Source: CADEGZ01 sp035443705
GTDB taxonomy: Bacteria; Pseudomonadota; Gammaproteobacteria; UBA6186; Azoamicaceae
Direction of reading: 5' to 3'
Assembly (NCBI GenBank): GCA_035443705.1
Contig: DAORSV010000065.1
Coordinates: 1 to 7,590 of the forward strand
DNA: 7,590 bases
Shown: piece by piece, positions 1 to 6,733 of the stretch
How the letters are laid out: the number at the start of each line of letters is the position of its first letter
Position numbering within the stretch: position 1 is the stretch's first letter
Made by a program: the position numbers and the translations under genes
The notes under the pieces: generated by a model
Databases searched by the model: none
What the model was told of the DNA's origin: nothing
Seen by the model: only the letters and a program-made list of their open reading frames with translations

Positions 1-85
1 AAGCGGAAATTGTAACATATTGATTTTAAATGCAATAAAGTGATTTCACTTATGCGAGACTAGAAGAGTTTTCGACTTGATTTAT

Positions 86-814
86 TTATTCGGTGTAGAC
101 AAAATTTTGTGCTAGCGCGTACTCTTCAAGTGTATTGACTTCCAATGTTCGGTCTTCTGTTATACAAACCCGTATTTTATACCCATGCTCAATGGCACGT
201 AATTGTTCTAACAATTCCGTTTTTTCAAGCGGGGTTTGCGGTAATTGGGTATAGTTTAAGAGAAAATCACGACGATAAGCATACATGCCAATATGATGGT
301 AAATCGGCGTATCTACGGCTTCTCTAAAATAAGGGATGGGGGAACGCGAAAAATAAAGCGCATTACCGTGTAGATCCGTTACAACTTTGACAGCACCCGG
401 ATTATTAAAATCTGTTTCATCATACAAAGGATGCGCCAAAGTCGTCATGTCAGGGGATTCACCCGCCAGATACGGACTGAGCAACTGTTCTAGCATTCTG
501 GGCTTTACAAAAGGCTCATCGCCTTGCAAATTAATCACGACTGCCATTTCAGGGTAATGACTAGCCACATACGCAACACGATCGCTCCCCGTTGGCAACG
601 CCGAGTCTGTCATCATCACATTGCCATTAACGGAACGAATAACATCGGCAATCTCTTCACTATCAGTTGCGACAACCACTTTTGTAATGGCTTTACAGCG
701 ACTCGCGTTTTCATAAACCCATTGCACCATCGGCTTACCCTGAATAGGCAATAACGCCTTTCGCGGCGCGCGTGTCGAACCAATGCGACTAGGAATTACA
801 CAGAGGATATTCAT
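86..814 (-). CDS. kdsB: 3-deoxy-manno-octulosonate cytidylyltransferase (CMP-KDO synthetase)
   Basis: The enzyme activates KDO with CTP to give CMP-KDO, the donor for the inner core of LPS, in the cytoplasm. The 242-residue product (family about 245-250) shows the nucleotide-binding N-terminus IPSRIGSTR (residues 7-15), then NLQGDEPFV (95-103, with D99 the expected metal ligand), NPGAVKVV, ALYFSR (152-157), HIGMYAYRR (174-182) and LEQLRAIEHGYKI (202-214). I chose the ATG at 814 because the family starts a few residues before the IPxR motif. An in-frame ATG at 838 and a TTG at 850 would add 8 or 12 unmatched residues, and no start has a clear Shine-Dalgarno. Two oddities are visible. The loop usually read as LPGKPL is APRKAL here. 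The C-terminal position usually read as VDTPEDL is VNTLEEY, with N227 replacing a conserved Asp. Overall the protein resembles KdsB of Chlamydia-like or deltaproteobacterial type more than the E. coli or Coxiella type, from memory of those sequences. Family assignment is very secure. Confidence 0.95.
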   Translation of the reverse strand: MNILCVIPSRIGSTRAPRKALLPIQGKPMVQWVYENASRCKAITKVVVATDSEEIADVIRSVNGNVMMTDSALPTGSDRVAYVASHYPEMAVVINLQGDEPFVKPRMLEQLLSPYLAGESPDMTTLAHPLYDETDFNNPGAVKVVTDLHGNALYFSRSPIPYFREAVDTPIYHHIGMYAYRRDFLLNYTQLPQTPLEKTELLEQLRAIEHGYKIRVCITEDRTLEVNTLEEYALAQNFVYTE

Positions 815-895
815 AGAGCTGATTATGGGAGATCTCATGAATGCTTTCAATACGTTTTTAAAGCGCTTTTTATAAAAAAGTTATTTGTCTGACGT

Positions 896-923
896 TTGAC
901 AACCTCTATCAAGCTCGGATAAT
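896..923 (+). promoter_or_regulatory. sigma70-type promoter of the MAPEG gene
   Basis: A perfect -35 TTGACA (896-901) is followed after 16 bases by GATAAT (918-923), which matches five of six bases of the -10 consensus. The preceding 870-890 is rich in A and T and could act as an UP element. Transcription would begin near 930, so an ATG at 922 could not lie on the mRNA, which supports the downstream start at 949. The same segment also holds the start region of the divergent kdsB. Confidence 0.7.
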
Positions 924-935
924 GAATCTATTTTT

Positions 936-940
936 AGGGA
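936..940 (+). promoter_or_regulatory. ribosome binding site deciding the MAPEG start
   Basis: AGGGA lies 8 bases before the ATG at 949. The alternative ATG at 922 has no comparable site and overlaps the predicted -10 box. Confidence 0.65.
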
Positions 941-948
941 TTATAAAT

Positions 949-1317
949 ATGACCATTGCCTACGGATGCGTACTCTTAATGATTATTTTTCCTTATTTTT
1001 TTACTGTTCTCGCGAAGATCAGTCCTCTTTTTAACAATCATACGCCACGCGAATATCTAGAACACACAACCGGATGGCGCAAACGTGCACACTGGGTACA
1101 GCTCAATAGTTTTGAGATAACACCCGCTTTTGCAACTGGCGTTATTATTGCTCATCAATTGCACGCCACTCAATCATCCATCGACACCTTAGCCATTACT
1201 TTTGTCCTAACAAGATGTCTTTACGCTGCTTGCTACCTGAGCAATAAAGCTAGCTTTAGGAGCATTATATGGCTCATCGGGTTTGGGTGCATCATTGGCT
1301 TATTTTTCATAGGCTGA
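949..1317 (+). CDS. MAPEG-family small integral membrane protein
   Basis: This 122-residue protein belongs to the MAPEG family (membrane-associated proteins in eicosanoid and glutathione metabolism). Its bacterial members of this length are mostly uncharacterised inner-membrane proteins. Four hydrophobic segments lie at about 4-24, 52-72, 78-98 and 104-121. The family signature is present as NSFEITPAF (53-61), followed by RCLYAACYLSN (89-99) and a further Arg at 104. The start at 949 gives MTIAYGCVLL, the usual opening of this group. It is supported by the AGGGA site and by the promoter, whose -10 box covers the earlier ATG at 922. It is transcribed divergently from kdsB as a single gene. Family membership is clear. 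A glutathione-transferase-like activity is only a family possibility, and no substrate can be inferred. Confidence 0.88.
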   Translation: MTIAYGCVLLMIIFPYFFTVLAKISPLFNNHTPREYLEHTTGWRKRAHWVQLNSFEITPAFATGVIIAHQLHATQSSIDTLAITFVLTRCLYAACYLSNKASFRSIIWLIGFGCIIGLFFIG

Positions 1318-1352
1318 TTTTTTTAGGATCGAGACAGCGATCGACCTCTACG

Positions 1353-1388
1353 CTGTAACATTCCTTGCTCATGAAGCAAGTTGTGCAG
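1353..1388 (+). terminator. possible weak terminator after the MAPEG gene
   Basis: A two-part hairpin can form: outer CTGTA (1353-1357) with TGCAG (1384-1388) including one U-G pair, an internal loop, then inner CTTGCT (1364-1369) with AGCAAG (1375-1380) around a 5-base loop. The following bases, ATTATATTTTTA, are U-rich but interrupted. It lies between two same-strand genes with separate promoters, so a terminator is expected here. The structure is not strong. Confidence 0.35.
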
Positions 1389-1475
1389 ATTATATTTTTA
1401 TGTCAAGATCAAACTGACCTTACTATATGATTTTGCACAAAATTATTAAACTCGTTTGTTGTTGGAACGCTAGCA

Positions 1476-1481
1476 TATAAT
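1476..1481 (+). promoter_or_regulatory. -10 element of the response-regulator gene
   Basis: A perfect TATAAT sits 22 bases before the ATG at 1504. No good -35 is present at 16-18 bases: CGTTTG at 1453-1458 is a poor match, and TTGTTG at 1456-1461 is spaced only 14. This suggests an activator-dependent promoter, or simply one with a weak -35. Transcription would start near 1488, which makes the upstream TTG at 1489 an unlikely start codon. Confidence 0.5.
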
Positions 1482-1503
1482 TGAAAAATTGAGGATGAGA
1501 AAA

Positions 1504-2139
1504 ATGATAAAAGTAATGGTAGTTGATGATCATGAATTAATACGCAGTGGGATTAGAGCATTGCTTTCCGATCTGCCAAACATTGAAGTCATTGCTACTG
1601 CCGCTAGCGGCGAAGAAGCTATCCTATTAGCCAAACAACAAAAGCCGAATGTTATTCTCATGGATGTCCGAATGCCTGGTATCGGTGGCATTGCTGCAAC
1701 CCAAAAAATAACGACGGCTCATCCTGATATTAAAATTATCGCTTTAACTTCTTGTACCGAAGAGCCTTTCCCGACTAATCTTTTAAAAGCAGGCGCACAT
1801 GGATATTTAACCAAGGGTGCCACTGTAGAAAAAATGACACAGGCTATTCAGAATGTTGCGGTAGGTAAAAAATTCTTAGATCCGGAAATAGCCCATAAAC
1901 TTGCTTTAAAAAATACCTCCAACACACTTCCATCGCCTTTTGAACAATTATCTATTCGTGAATTTAATATTGTACTGATGCTAAACAACGGACTTAACCA
2001 TAAAGCCATTGCAGAAAAATTGTTTATCAGCACTAAAACACTCAATAGTTATCGTTACAATATTTACGAAAAATTGAATATCAAAACGGATGTTGAATTA
2101 ATATTACTTGCAAATCAAACAGGTCTTATAGAACCCTAA
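1504..2139 (+). CDS. gacA: GacA/LetA/UvrY-type two-component response regulator
   Basis: This is a cytoplasmic transcription regulator of 211 residues with a receiver domain (about 1-120) and a LuxR-type helix-turn-helix (about 148-206). Receiver residues are intact: D8 and D9 in VVDDHE, phospho-acceptor D54 in ILMDVRMPG, T82, and K104 in YLTKGA. The regions MIKVMVVDDH, VRMPGIGG, EEPFPTNLLKAGA and YRYNIYEKL match GacA/UvrY/LetA proteins. In those systems the BarA/GacS/LetS sensor kinase activates CsrA-sequestering small RNAs, which control virulence, motility or growth-phase switching. That role is inferred from family. The start at 1504 is preferred: GAGG lies 9 bases upstream and the protein then begins exactly as the family does. 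The TTG at 1489 and ATG at 1495 add only a non-homologous lead. In many gammaproteobacteria this gene is followed by uvrC and pgsA. Here a terminator follows and no uvrC is present. The sensor kinase is not in the window. Confidence 0.92.
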   Translation: MIKVMVVDDHELIRSGIRALLSDLPNIEVIATAASGEEAILLAKQQKPNVILMDVRMPGIGGIAATQKITTAHPDIKIIALTSCTEEPFPTNLLKAGAHGYLTKGATVEKMTQAIQNVAVGKKFLDPEIAHKLALKNTSNTLPSPFEQLSIREFNIVLMLNNGLNHKAIAEKLFISTKTLNSYRYNIYEKLNIKTDVELILLANQTGLIEP

Positions 2140-2150
2140 ATACGCAGCGC

Positions 2151-2188
2151 TAAAAAAGACAGTCAAATTTCTGACCCTCTCTTTTTTA
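2151..2188 (+). terminator. Rho-independent terminator after the response regulator
   Basis: TAAAAAAGA (2151-2159) pairs with TCTTTTTTA (2180-2188). An inner GTCA (2162-2165) pairs with TGAC (2172-2175) around a 6-base loop. The T-run lies within the 3' arm. It begins 11 bases after the stop codon and separates the regulator from the pilus genes. The stem is AU-rich, so its strength is uncertain, and the A-run on the other arm would allow function in both directions. Confidence 0.55.
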
Positions 2189-2283
2189 AATCGTATATTA
2201 CATGACGCTTTTTAACCAGTCTCCCTTATGATTCCACTCTATTTTCTCAATAAAATCAAACTGATACTATTAAAAAACCTCTC

Positions 2284-2300
2284 TTGGCACAATTCCTGCA
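2284..2300 (+). promoter_or_regulatory. sigma54 (RpoN) promoter facing the assembly gap
   Basis: TTGGCAC (2284-2290), five bases, then CTGCA (2296-2300) matches the sigma54 consensus TTGGCAC-N5-TTGCA except for one base. The invariant GG (2286-2287) and GC (2298-2299) are separated by exactly 10 bases, as sigma54 requires. The site points right, with transcription expected to start near 2311, just before the gap. Type IV pilin genes (pilA) in Pseudomonas and relatives are driven by sigma54 with the PilS/PilR system, which fits the pilBCD genes beyond the gap. Confidence 0.72.
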
Positions 2301-2314
2301 TTGTAATTAAGTAT

Positions 2315-2414
2315 NNNNNNNNNNNNNNNNNNNNNNNNNNNNNNNNNNNNNNNNNNNNNNNNNNNNNNNNNNNNNNNNNNNNNNNNNNNNNNNNNNNNNN
2401 NNNNNNNNNNNNNN
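2315..2414. other. assembly gap (100 N) cutting into pilB
   Basis: Exactly 100 N, the usual placeholder for a scaffold gap of unknown length. By comparison with PilB of about 567 residues, roughly 60 N-terminal codons (about 180 bases) are absent. The true gap must therefore exceed 100 bases even if it holds nothing but the start of pilB. It may also contain a pilin gene. Confidence 0.95.
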
Positions 2415-3950
2415 CACGAGTTTGGCATACCTTTTCTTGATCTTAATGCATTTGATACTCAACACATTCCCACTGATCTTATTAACCAAGATCTTGTTGT
2501 ACAATATCATGCTTTACCCATTTTTCGGCGAGGTAATCGTCTTTACGTTGCCATCTCGGACCCAACAAATCTTAAAGCAGTGGATGAAATTAGATATCAA
2601 ACCAATACAAACACTGAAGCCATTCTGATTACAGAACATAAATTTAATGAATTAATTCAAAAAGTGTTATCCACTTCCTCGGAAAAATCACTTGGCAATT
2701 TAGAAGACGTTGATCTAGAAAGCATAGATATTTTAAATGGAGATGACAGTGAAGAATCTTCTAAAACAACCCTGGGCACCGATGCAGAAGATGCGCCTAT
2801 CGTTCGATTTATCAATAAAGTTATTTTGGATGCTGTCAATTTAGGTGCTTCGGATTTACATTTTGAACCTTATGAAAAAACATATCGTATTCGATTTCGT
2901 CGCGATGGTATACTCTATGAAAATTCCACACCACCCGTCAATATTTCAAATCGTTTTTCAGCACGCCTTAAAGTCATGGCACGTTTAGATATTTCTGAAC
3001 GACGGATTCCGCAAGATGGTCGATTTAAAATGCGAATTTCTAACAATCGAACTATCGATTTTCGCGTTAGTACTTGCCCAACATTATTTGGTGAAAAAGT
3101 TGTGATGCGAGTCTTAGATCCCAGCAGTGCAAAACTCGGGATAGACGCATTGGGTTACGAAAGCGCACAAAAAGATCTCTTTATCAAAGCTATTCATAAA
3201 CCACAAGGCATGGTTTTAGTCACAGGACCAACGGGGAGTGGCAAAACGATTTCGCTCTATACAGCGCTCAATATTCTTAACACAAATGAAGTGAATATAT
3301 CGACCTGTGAAGATCCAGTGGAAATTAATCTGCCTGGGATCAATCAAGTCAATGTGAATGTAAAAGCAGGCTTAACATTCTCTGCTGCATTACGCGCCTT
3401 TTTAAGACAAGATCCTGATGTCATTATGGTCGGTGAAATACGAGATCTCGAAACTGCTGAAATCGCCGTTAAAGCCGCTCAAACAGGGCATATGGTTCTT
3501 TCAACACTTCATACAAATAGCGCTTCCGACACCTTAACGCGCATGATTAATATGGGTATTCCTGCTTATAATCTTGCCACTTCCGTTACACTGGTAATTG
3601 CACAACGTTTAGCAAGATTACTGTGCAAACACTGCAAAAAAGCTGCTATTATTCCTGAACCAACTCTTTTACAGTTAGGTTTTTCACAAAATGAACTTTC
3701 TAGTTTGCAACTTTTTGAACCCAAAGGATGTGACAAATGCAAAAATGGTTATAAGGGTCGTATAGGTATCTATGAAGCGCTTTATGTTACCCCAGAAATT
3801 AGCAGTATTATTATGGCTGGGGGTAATGCGATTGATCTTTACTCAGCAGCAGTTAAAGCTGGCATGTGGGATTTGCGAAAATCTGGTTTAAATAAAGTTA
3901 AACAAGGGCTAACCAGCCTAGAAGAACTTTCTCGTGTTACTAAGGATTAA
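2415..3950 (+). CDS. pilB: type IV pilus extension ATPase PilB, 5' end lost in gap
   Basis: PilB is the cytoplasmic hexameric ATPase of the GspE/PulE secretion-ATPase family that powers pilus extension through the PilC platform. The frame is open from the first base after the gap and reads HEFGIPFLDL, which aligns near residue 60 of Pseudomonas PilB. A GTG at 2580 is therefore an internal Val codon, not the start. The visible 511 residues hold the end of the N-terminal GspE domain, an acidic linker (LEDVDLESIDI), and DLHFEPYEKTYRIRFRRDG. Next come Walker A GPTGSGKT (3225-3248), a Walker B region DPDVIMVGEIRD (3411-3446) and the His box TGHMVLSTLHTNS. The zinc-binding four-Cys pair follows (CKHC at 3624-3635, CDKC at 3729-3740). 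The C-terminus ends LEELSRVTKD as in other PilB proteins. pilC follows 9 bases later. The gene appears intact apart from the gap. Confidence 0.95.
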   Translation, partial: HEFGIPFLDLNAFDTQHIPTDLINQDLVVQYHALPIFRRGNRLYVAISDPTNLKAVDEIRYQTNTNTEAILITEHKFNELIQKVLSTSSEKSLGNLEDVDLESIDILNGDDSEESSKTTLGTDAEDAPIVRFINKVILDAVNLGASDLHFEPYEKTYRIRFRRDGILYENSTPPVNISNRFSARLKVMARLDISERRIPQDGRFKMRISNNRTIDFRVSTCPTLFGEKVVMRVLDPSSAKLGIDALGYESAQKDLFIKAIHKPQGMVLVTGPTGSGKTISLYTALNILNTNEVNISTCEDPVEINLPGINQVNVNVKAGLTFSAALRAFLRQDPDVIMVGEIRDLETAEIAVKAAQTGHMVLSTLHTNSASDTLTRMINMGIPAYNLATSVTLVIAQRLARLLCKHCKKAAIIPEPTLLQLGFSQNELSSLQLFEPKGCDKCKNGYKGRIGIYEALYVTPEISSIIMAGGNAIDLYSAAVKAGMWDLRKSGLNKVKQGLTSLEELSRVTKD

Positions 3951-3959
3951 GGATTCGTT

Positions 3960-5198
3960 ATGAAAAAATCCTCTGCACCCAAAAAGGCTGGTGATATAAA
4001 AATACAAATTTATCAATTTGAAGGCCTCGACAAAAAAAATCATAAGGTTTTTGGGGAAATCATGGCTCCAACACTCTCACGCGCAAGAACTTTACTTCAA
4101 ACACAAGGTATTAATGTCCTGAAAATAAAAAAGAAATCTATTTCTATTTTTAATCGCGAAAAAAAGGTAAAAACTGAAGAAATATCCTTATTTACACGCC
4201 AAATGGCAACCATGTTAAGCGCGGGGATCCCGCTCGCACAATCATTAACTATTATTTCAGAAGGTGATCCATCCGGCGCTCTCGGAAAACTGGCTAAAAA
4301 AATAAAAATGGATGTCGAAAGTGGCAGCGCATTTTCGATAGCGCTCAGAAAAAATGCCCGATATTTCGATGAGCTCTATTGCAGCCTCATAGAATCAGGT
4401 GAACAATCCGGTACACTCGATACAATGCTCGATCGGATTGCGCTCTATAAAGAAAAAACGGATTCGCTTAAAAGAAAAGTTAAAAAAGCGCTTTATTATC
4501 CTACCGCTATTATTATTATCGCAGGCGTGGTTTCCGCTATTTTACTAATAAAAGTCGTGCCCACTTTTAAAGACATGTTTCAAGGATATGGCGCAGAGCT
4601 ACCCGCGTTTACGCAGCTTGTGCTTCATATGTCCGATGCCCTACAAAATTACGGGCTTTATATCTTTGGTGCCCTGGTTATTCTCGGATATGTATTGATG
4701 CACCTTTATAAGACGAACCTCTCTTTTCAGCATACCCTACAAAGATTTTCTTTAAAATTGCCCGTTTTTGGAAAAATTTTAAAGCAAACTGTGATTGCAA
4801 GCTTTGCACGTACACTTTCAACCACTTCAGCTGCCGGAGTTCCTTTAACGGAGGCTCTAGAATCGGTTGCCAGAGCCTCTAATAATATTGTTTATCGCAC
4901 CGCTATCCTAGAAATTAAAGAGGGGATCTCTACCGGAGAGCGTATGCGTGTTGCGATGAAAAAAACAGAGATTTTTCCAAACTTAGTAATACAAATGATT
5001 GGGATAGGAGAAGAGTCGGGTGCACTAGAAGATATGCTTAGTAAAATCGCCTCCATTTATGAGGAAGAGGTCGATACCTCGGTTGACGGATTGACAAGTC
5101 TCTTAGAACCGATAATTATGGTTATATTAGGCGTTGTTGTAGGTGGACTCGTTATAGCCATGTATCTGCCTATTTTCAAAATGGGATCTATTATATAG
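3960..5198 (+). CDS. pilC: type IV pilus inner-membrane platform protein PilC
   Basis: PilC is the polytopic inner-membrane protein of the GspF family on which PilB acts to assemble pilin subunits. At 412 residues it is full length (family about 400-410). Two GspF domains are visible: residues about 75-198 (LFTRQMATMLSAGIPL, then ESGEQSGTLD) and about 278-400 (SFARTLSTTSAAGVPL, then GIGEESGALEDML). Membrane segments lie at about 181-200, 230-250 and 383-404. The start is supported by AAGGA at 3949-3953, which overlaps the pilB stop and lies 6 bases before the ATG, so translation is probably coupled to pilB. The N-terminal 20 residues are lysine-rich and cytoplasmic. Confidence 0.95.
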   Translation: MKKSSAPKKAGDIKIQIYQFEGLDKKNHKVFGEIMAPTLSRARTLLQTQGINVLKIKKKSISIFNREKKVKTEEISLFTRQMATMLSAGIPLAQSLTIISEGDPSGALGKLAKKIKMDVESGSAFSIALRKNARYFDELYCSLIESGEQSGTLDTMLDRIALYKEKTDSLKRKVKKALYYPTAIIIIAGVVSAILLIKVVPTFKDMFQGYGAELPAFTQLVLHMSDALQNYGLYIFGALVILGYVLMHLYKTNLSFQHTLQRFSLKLPVFGKILKQTVIASFARTLSTTSAAGVPLTEALESVARASNNIVYRTAILEIKEGISTGERMRVAMKKTEIFPNLVIQMIGIGEESGALEDMLSKIASIYEEEVDTSVDGLTSLLEPIIMVILGVVVGGLVIAMYLPIFKMGSII

Positions 5199-5233
5199 CT
5201 TGTCAAGAAACACTTTTTGGAGCACGCAACAAC

Positions 5234-6070
5234 ATGATTTTGCTATCCTTAGCAACAGAATACCAAACAATTCTCCTCTTTGGTGCAGGCCTGTTGGGTC
5301 TGTTGATGGGTAGTTTTCTCAATGTAGTTATCGTGCGAGTACCTTGCATGATGGATTCACCTGCAGAAAATACATCATCGATGTTTCGTACGCTGCTGTT
5401 TCCAGCTTCTCATTGTCCACAGTGTCAGACACCTATCACGTGGTTTCATAACATTCCACTGTTAAGTTATCTGTGGCTAAGGGGACAATGTCATCATTGT
5501 CATCGAAAAATTTCCATACAATACCCCTTGGTTGAATTACTAACCGTTGTTTTATCTGTTGTAGTAGCAACGCGGTTTGGGCTGACATGGGCAACGCCCG
5601 CGGGATTACTATTAACTTGGTCGTTAGTCTCTCTTGCATTTATTGACGCTGAACATACTATTTTACCAGACTCAATCACATTGCCCACTTTGTGGCTCGG
5701 ATTATTCATTAATGCATTTGATGTATTTGCAACGCCAACCAATGCCATTATTGGCGCGATCAGTGGATATCTGAGTTTGCTTGCCGTATTTTGGAGTTAT
5801 AAATGGATCACCGGAAAAGACGGCTTGGGCTTCGGTGATTTTAAATTGTTAGCAATGCTCGGTGCTTGGCTTGGCTGGCAATCGTTACCCATGATTATTC
5901 TTATCTCTTCTCTTTTAGGTTCCATTTTCGGTATAGGGTTGATTGTGTTTCGTGCGCAGGACAAAAATATTCCAATCCCGTATGGACCTTTCCTCGCCAT
6001 TGCGGGATTTTTAGCATTACTCTGGGATTCGCAGTTTAATCTCTTTTATTTTAAAATGTTTGTCTTATGA
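5234..6070 (+). CDS. pilD: prepilin peptidase / N-methyltransferase PilD
   Basis: PilD is a membrane aspartyl protease that cleaves the short leader of type IV prepilins and type II pseudopilins and then N-methylates the new amino terminus. It has 278 residues against about 285-290 in the family. After a first membrane segment ending in GSFLNVVIVRVP, the cytoplasmic loop carries two CxxC pairs (C61/C64 and C86/C89) and LLSYLWLRGQC. The catalytic aspartates are D138 in FIDAEHTILPD and D202 in the GFGDFKLLAMLGAWLG signature. Their 64-residue spacing is that seen in characterised family members. IPYGPFLAIAG near the C-terminus is also typical. GGAG at 5219-5222 is 11 bases before the ATG, rather far but acceptable. 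It sits 35 bases after pilC and overlaps coaE by 4 bases. It may also serve a type II secretion or competence system elsewhere in the genome. Confidence 0.95.
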   Translation: MILLSLATEYQTILLFGAGLLGLLMGSFLNVVIVRVPCMMDSPAENTSSMFRTLLFPASHCPQCQTPITWFHNIPLLSYLWLRGQCHHCHRKISIQYPLVELLTVVLSVVVATRFGLTWATPAGLLLTWSLVSLAFIDAEHTILPDSITLPTLWLGLFINAFDVFATPTNAIIGAISGYLSLLAVFWSYKWITGKDGLGFGDFKLLAMLGAWLGWQSLPMIILISSLLGSIFGIGLIVFRAQDKNIPIPYGPFLAIAGFLALLWDSQFNLFYFKMFVL

Positions 6071-6675
6071 TTATTGGTCTAACGGGTGGAATTGGATCTG
6101 GCAAATCAATCATTGCACAATATTTTCGTGATTGTGGTGTGTTCGCCATTGATACGGATGAAATTGCTCGGCGATTAGTAGAACCTAATCAACCCCTATT
6201 AAAAGAAGTTGTCCAACATTTTGGCGAAGAAATTTTACACAAAGATGGCACCCTGAATCGCACAAAATTACGATCCCTTGTTTTTGAATCTACGGCCGAC
6301 AGAAGTTGGTTAGAAAAATTACTACACCCACGCATTAAAGAAAGCGTTCTACAATATTCTAAACATCATAAGTCCAGAACAGAAAAAAAATCACCATATT
6401 TCATTGTTGAGATCCCCTTACTTATAGAGGCACATTTCGAAGATATTGTTGATCGCATTTTAGTAGTAGATTGTCCCTTAAATCTTCAAATAGAGCGGAT
6501 ACAAAAACGCGACGCAACGCCCTTCAATGTTATTCAACAAATTATTCAAACCCAAGTAGACCGAAACACACGGTTACAAAAGGCAAACGATGTGATTGAG
6601 AATACCGACACACTAGAAACCCTTAAAAACAAAGTGTCCGCGCTTCATCAGCATTATATTGAGCTATCTAAATAA
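6067..6675 (+). CDS. coaE: dephospho-CoA kinase
   Basis: CoaE phosphorylates the 3' hydroxyl of the ribose in dephospho-CoA using ATP, the last step of coenzyme A synthesis, in the cytoplasm. The 202-residue product opens with MIIGLTGGIGSGKS, whose P-loop is residues 7-14, followed by IDTDEIARRLVEP, where the first Asp region binds substrate. It continues with LLHPRIKE, the conserved VEIPLLIEAHFEDIVDRILVVD region in the middle, and QIERIQKRD in the lid. Length is normal (about 200). The ATG overlaps the pilD stop in ATGA, so translation is probably coupled to pilD. Placement behind pilD is common in gammaproteobacteria and reflects operon history rather than a role in piliation. Confidence 0.95.
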   Translation: MIIGLTGGIGSGKSIIAQYFRDCGVFAIDTDEIARRLVEPNQPLLKEVVQHFGEEILHKDGTLNRTKLRSLVFESTADRSWLEKLLHPRIKESVLQYSKHHKSRTEKKSPYFIVEIPLLIEAHFEDIVDRILVVDCPLNLQIERIQKRDATPFNVIQQIIQTQVDRNTRLQKANDVIENTDTLETLKNKVSALHQHYIELSK

Positions 6676-6692
6676 TTTCCACAATAACCAGC

Positions 6693-6719
6693 CAGATATC
6701 GACAAAATATCGATATCTG
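6693..6719 (+). repeat. 10-bp perfect inverted repeat before zapD
   Basis: CAGATATCGA (6693-6702) and TCGATATCTG (6710-6719) flank a 7-base loop CAAAATA. The repeat fills the space between the coaE stop and the zapD start, ending 14 bases before the ATG. No T-run follows, so it is not a standard terminator. It could be an mRNA hairpin modulating zapD translation or an operator. Confidence 0.6.
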
Positions 6720-6733
6720 TTATAGTGCCTTGT

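Noticed and set aside
38..51. Inverted repeat AAGTG-ATTT-CACTT downstream of kdsB, considered as its terminator.
   Set aside because: The stem is only 5 bp and the bases after it on the minus strand (TATTGCATTT) are not a proper T-run.
869..902. TTGTCA and TATAAA on the minus strand as a kdsB promoter.
   Set aside because: The 22-base spacing is too long for a sigma70 promoter, and no better pair was found by eye.
1327..1342. GATCG-6-CGATC hairpin after the MAPEG gene.
   Set aside because: The stem is short, no T-run follows, and chance is a sufficient explanation.
2228..2314. A plus-strand reading frame from ATG 2228 that runs into the gap.
   Set aside because: It overlaps the sigma54 promoter, has no recognisable protein similarity, and its apparent length comes from N bases.
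2580..2582. GTG as a start of a short 456-residue PilB.
   Set aside because: The frame upstream to 2415 encodes conserved PilB sequence (EFGIPFLDL, RRGNRLYVAISDP), so this GTG is an internal Val codon.
2422..2628. A plus-strand frame of 68 codons just after the gap.
   Set aside because: It is out of frame with the clearly conserved pilB reading that covers the same bases.
4032..4039. Run of eight A in pilC, considered as a phase-variation tract.
   Set aside because: Runs of 7-8 A are unremarkable in AT-rich coding DNA rich in Lys codons. There is no sign of a frame break.
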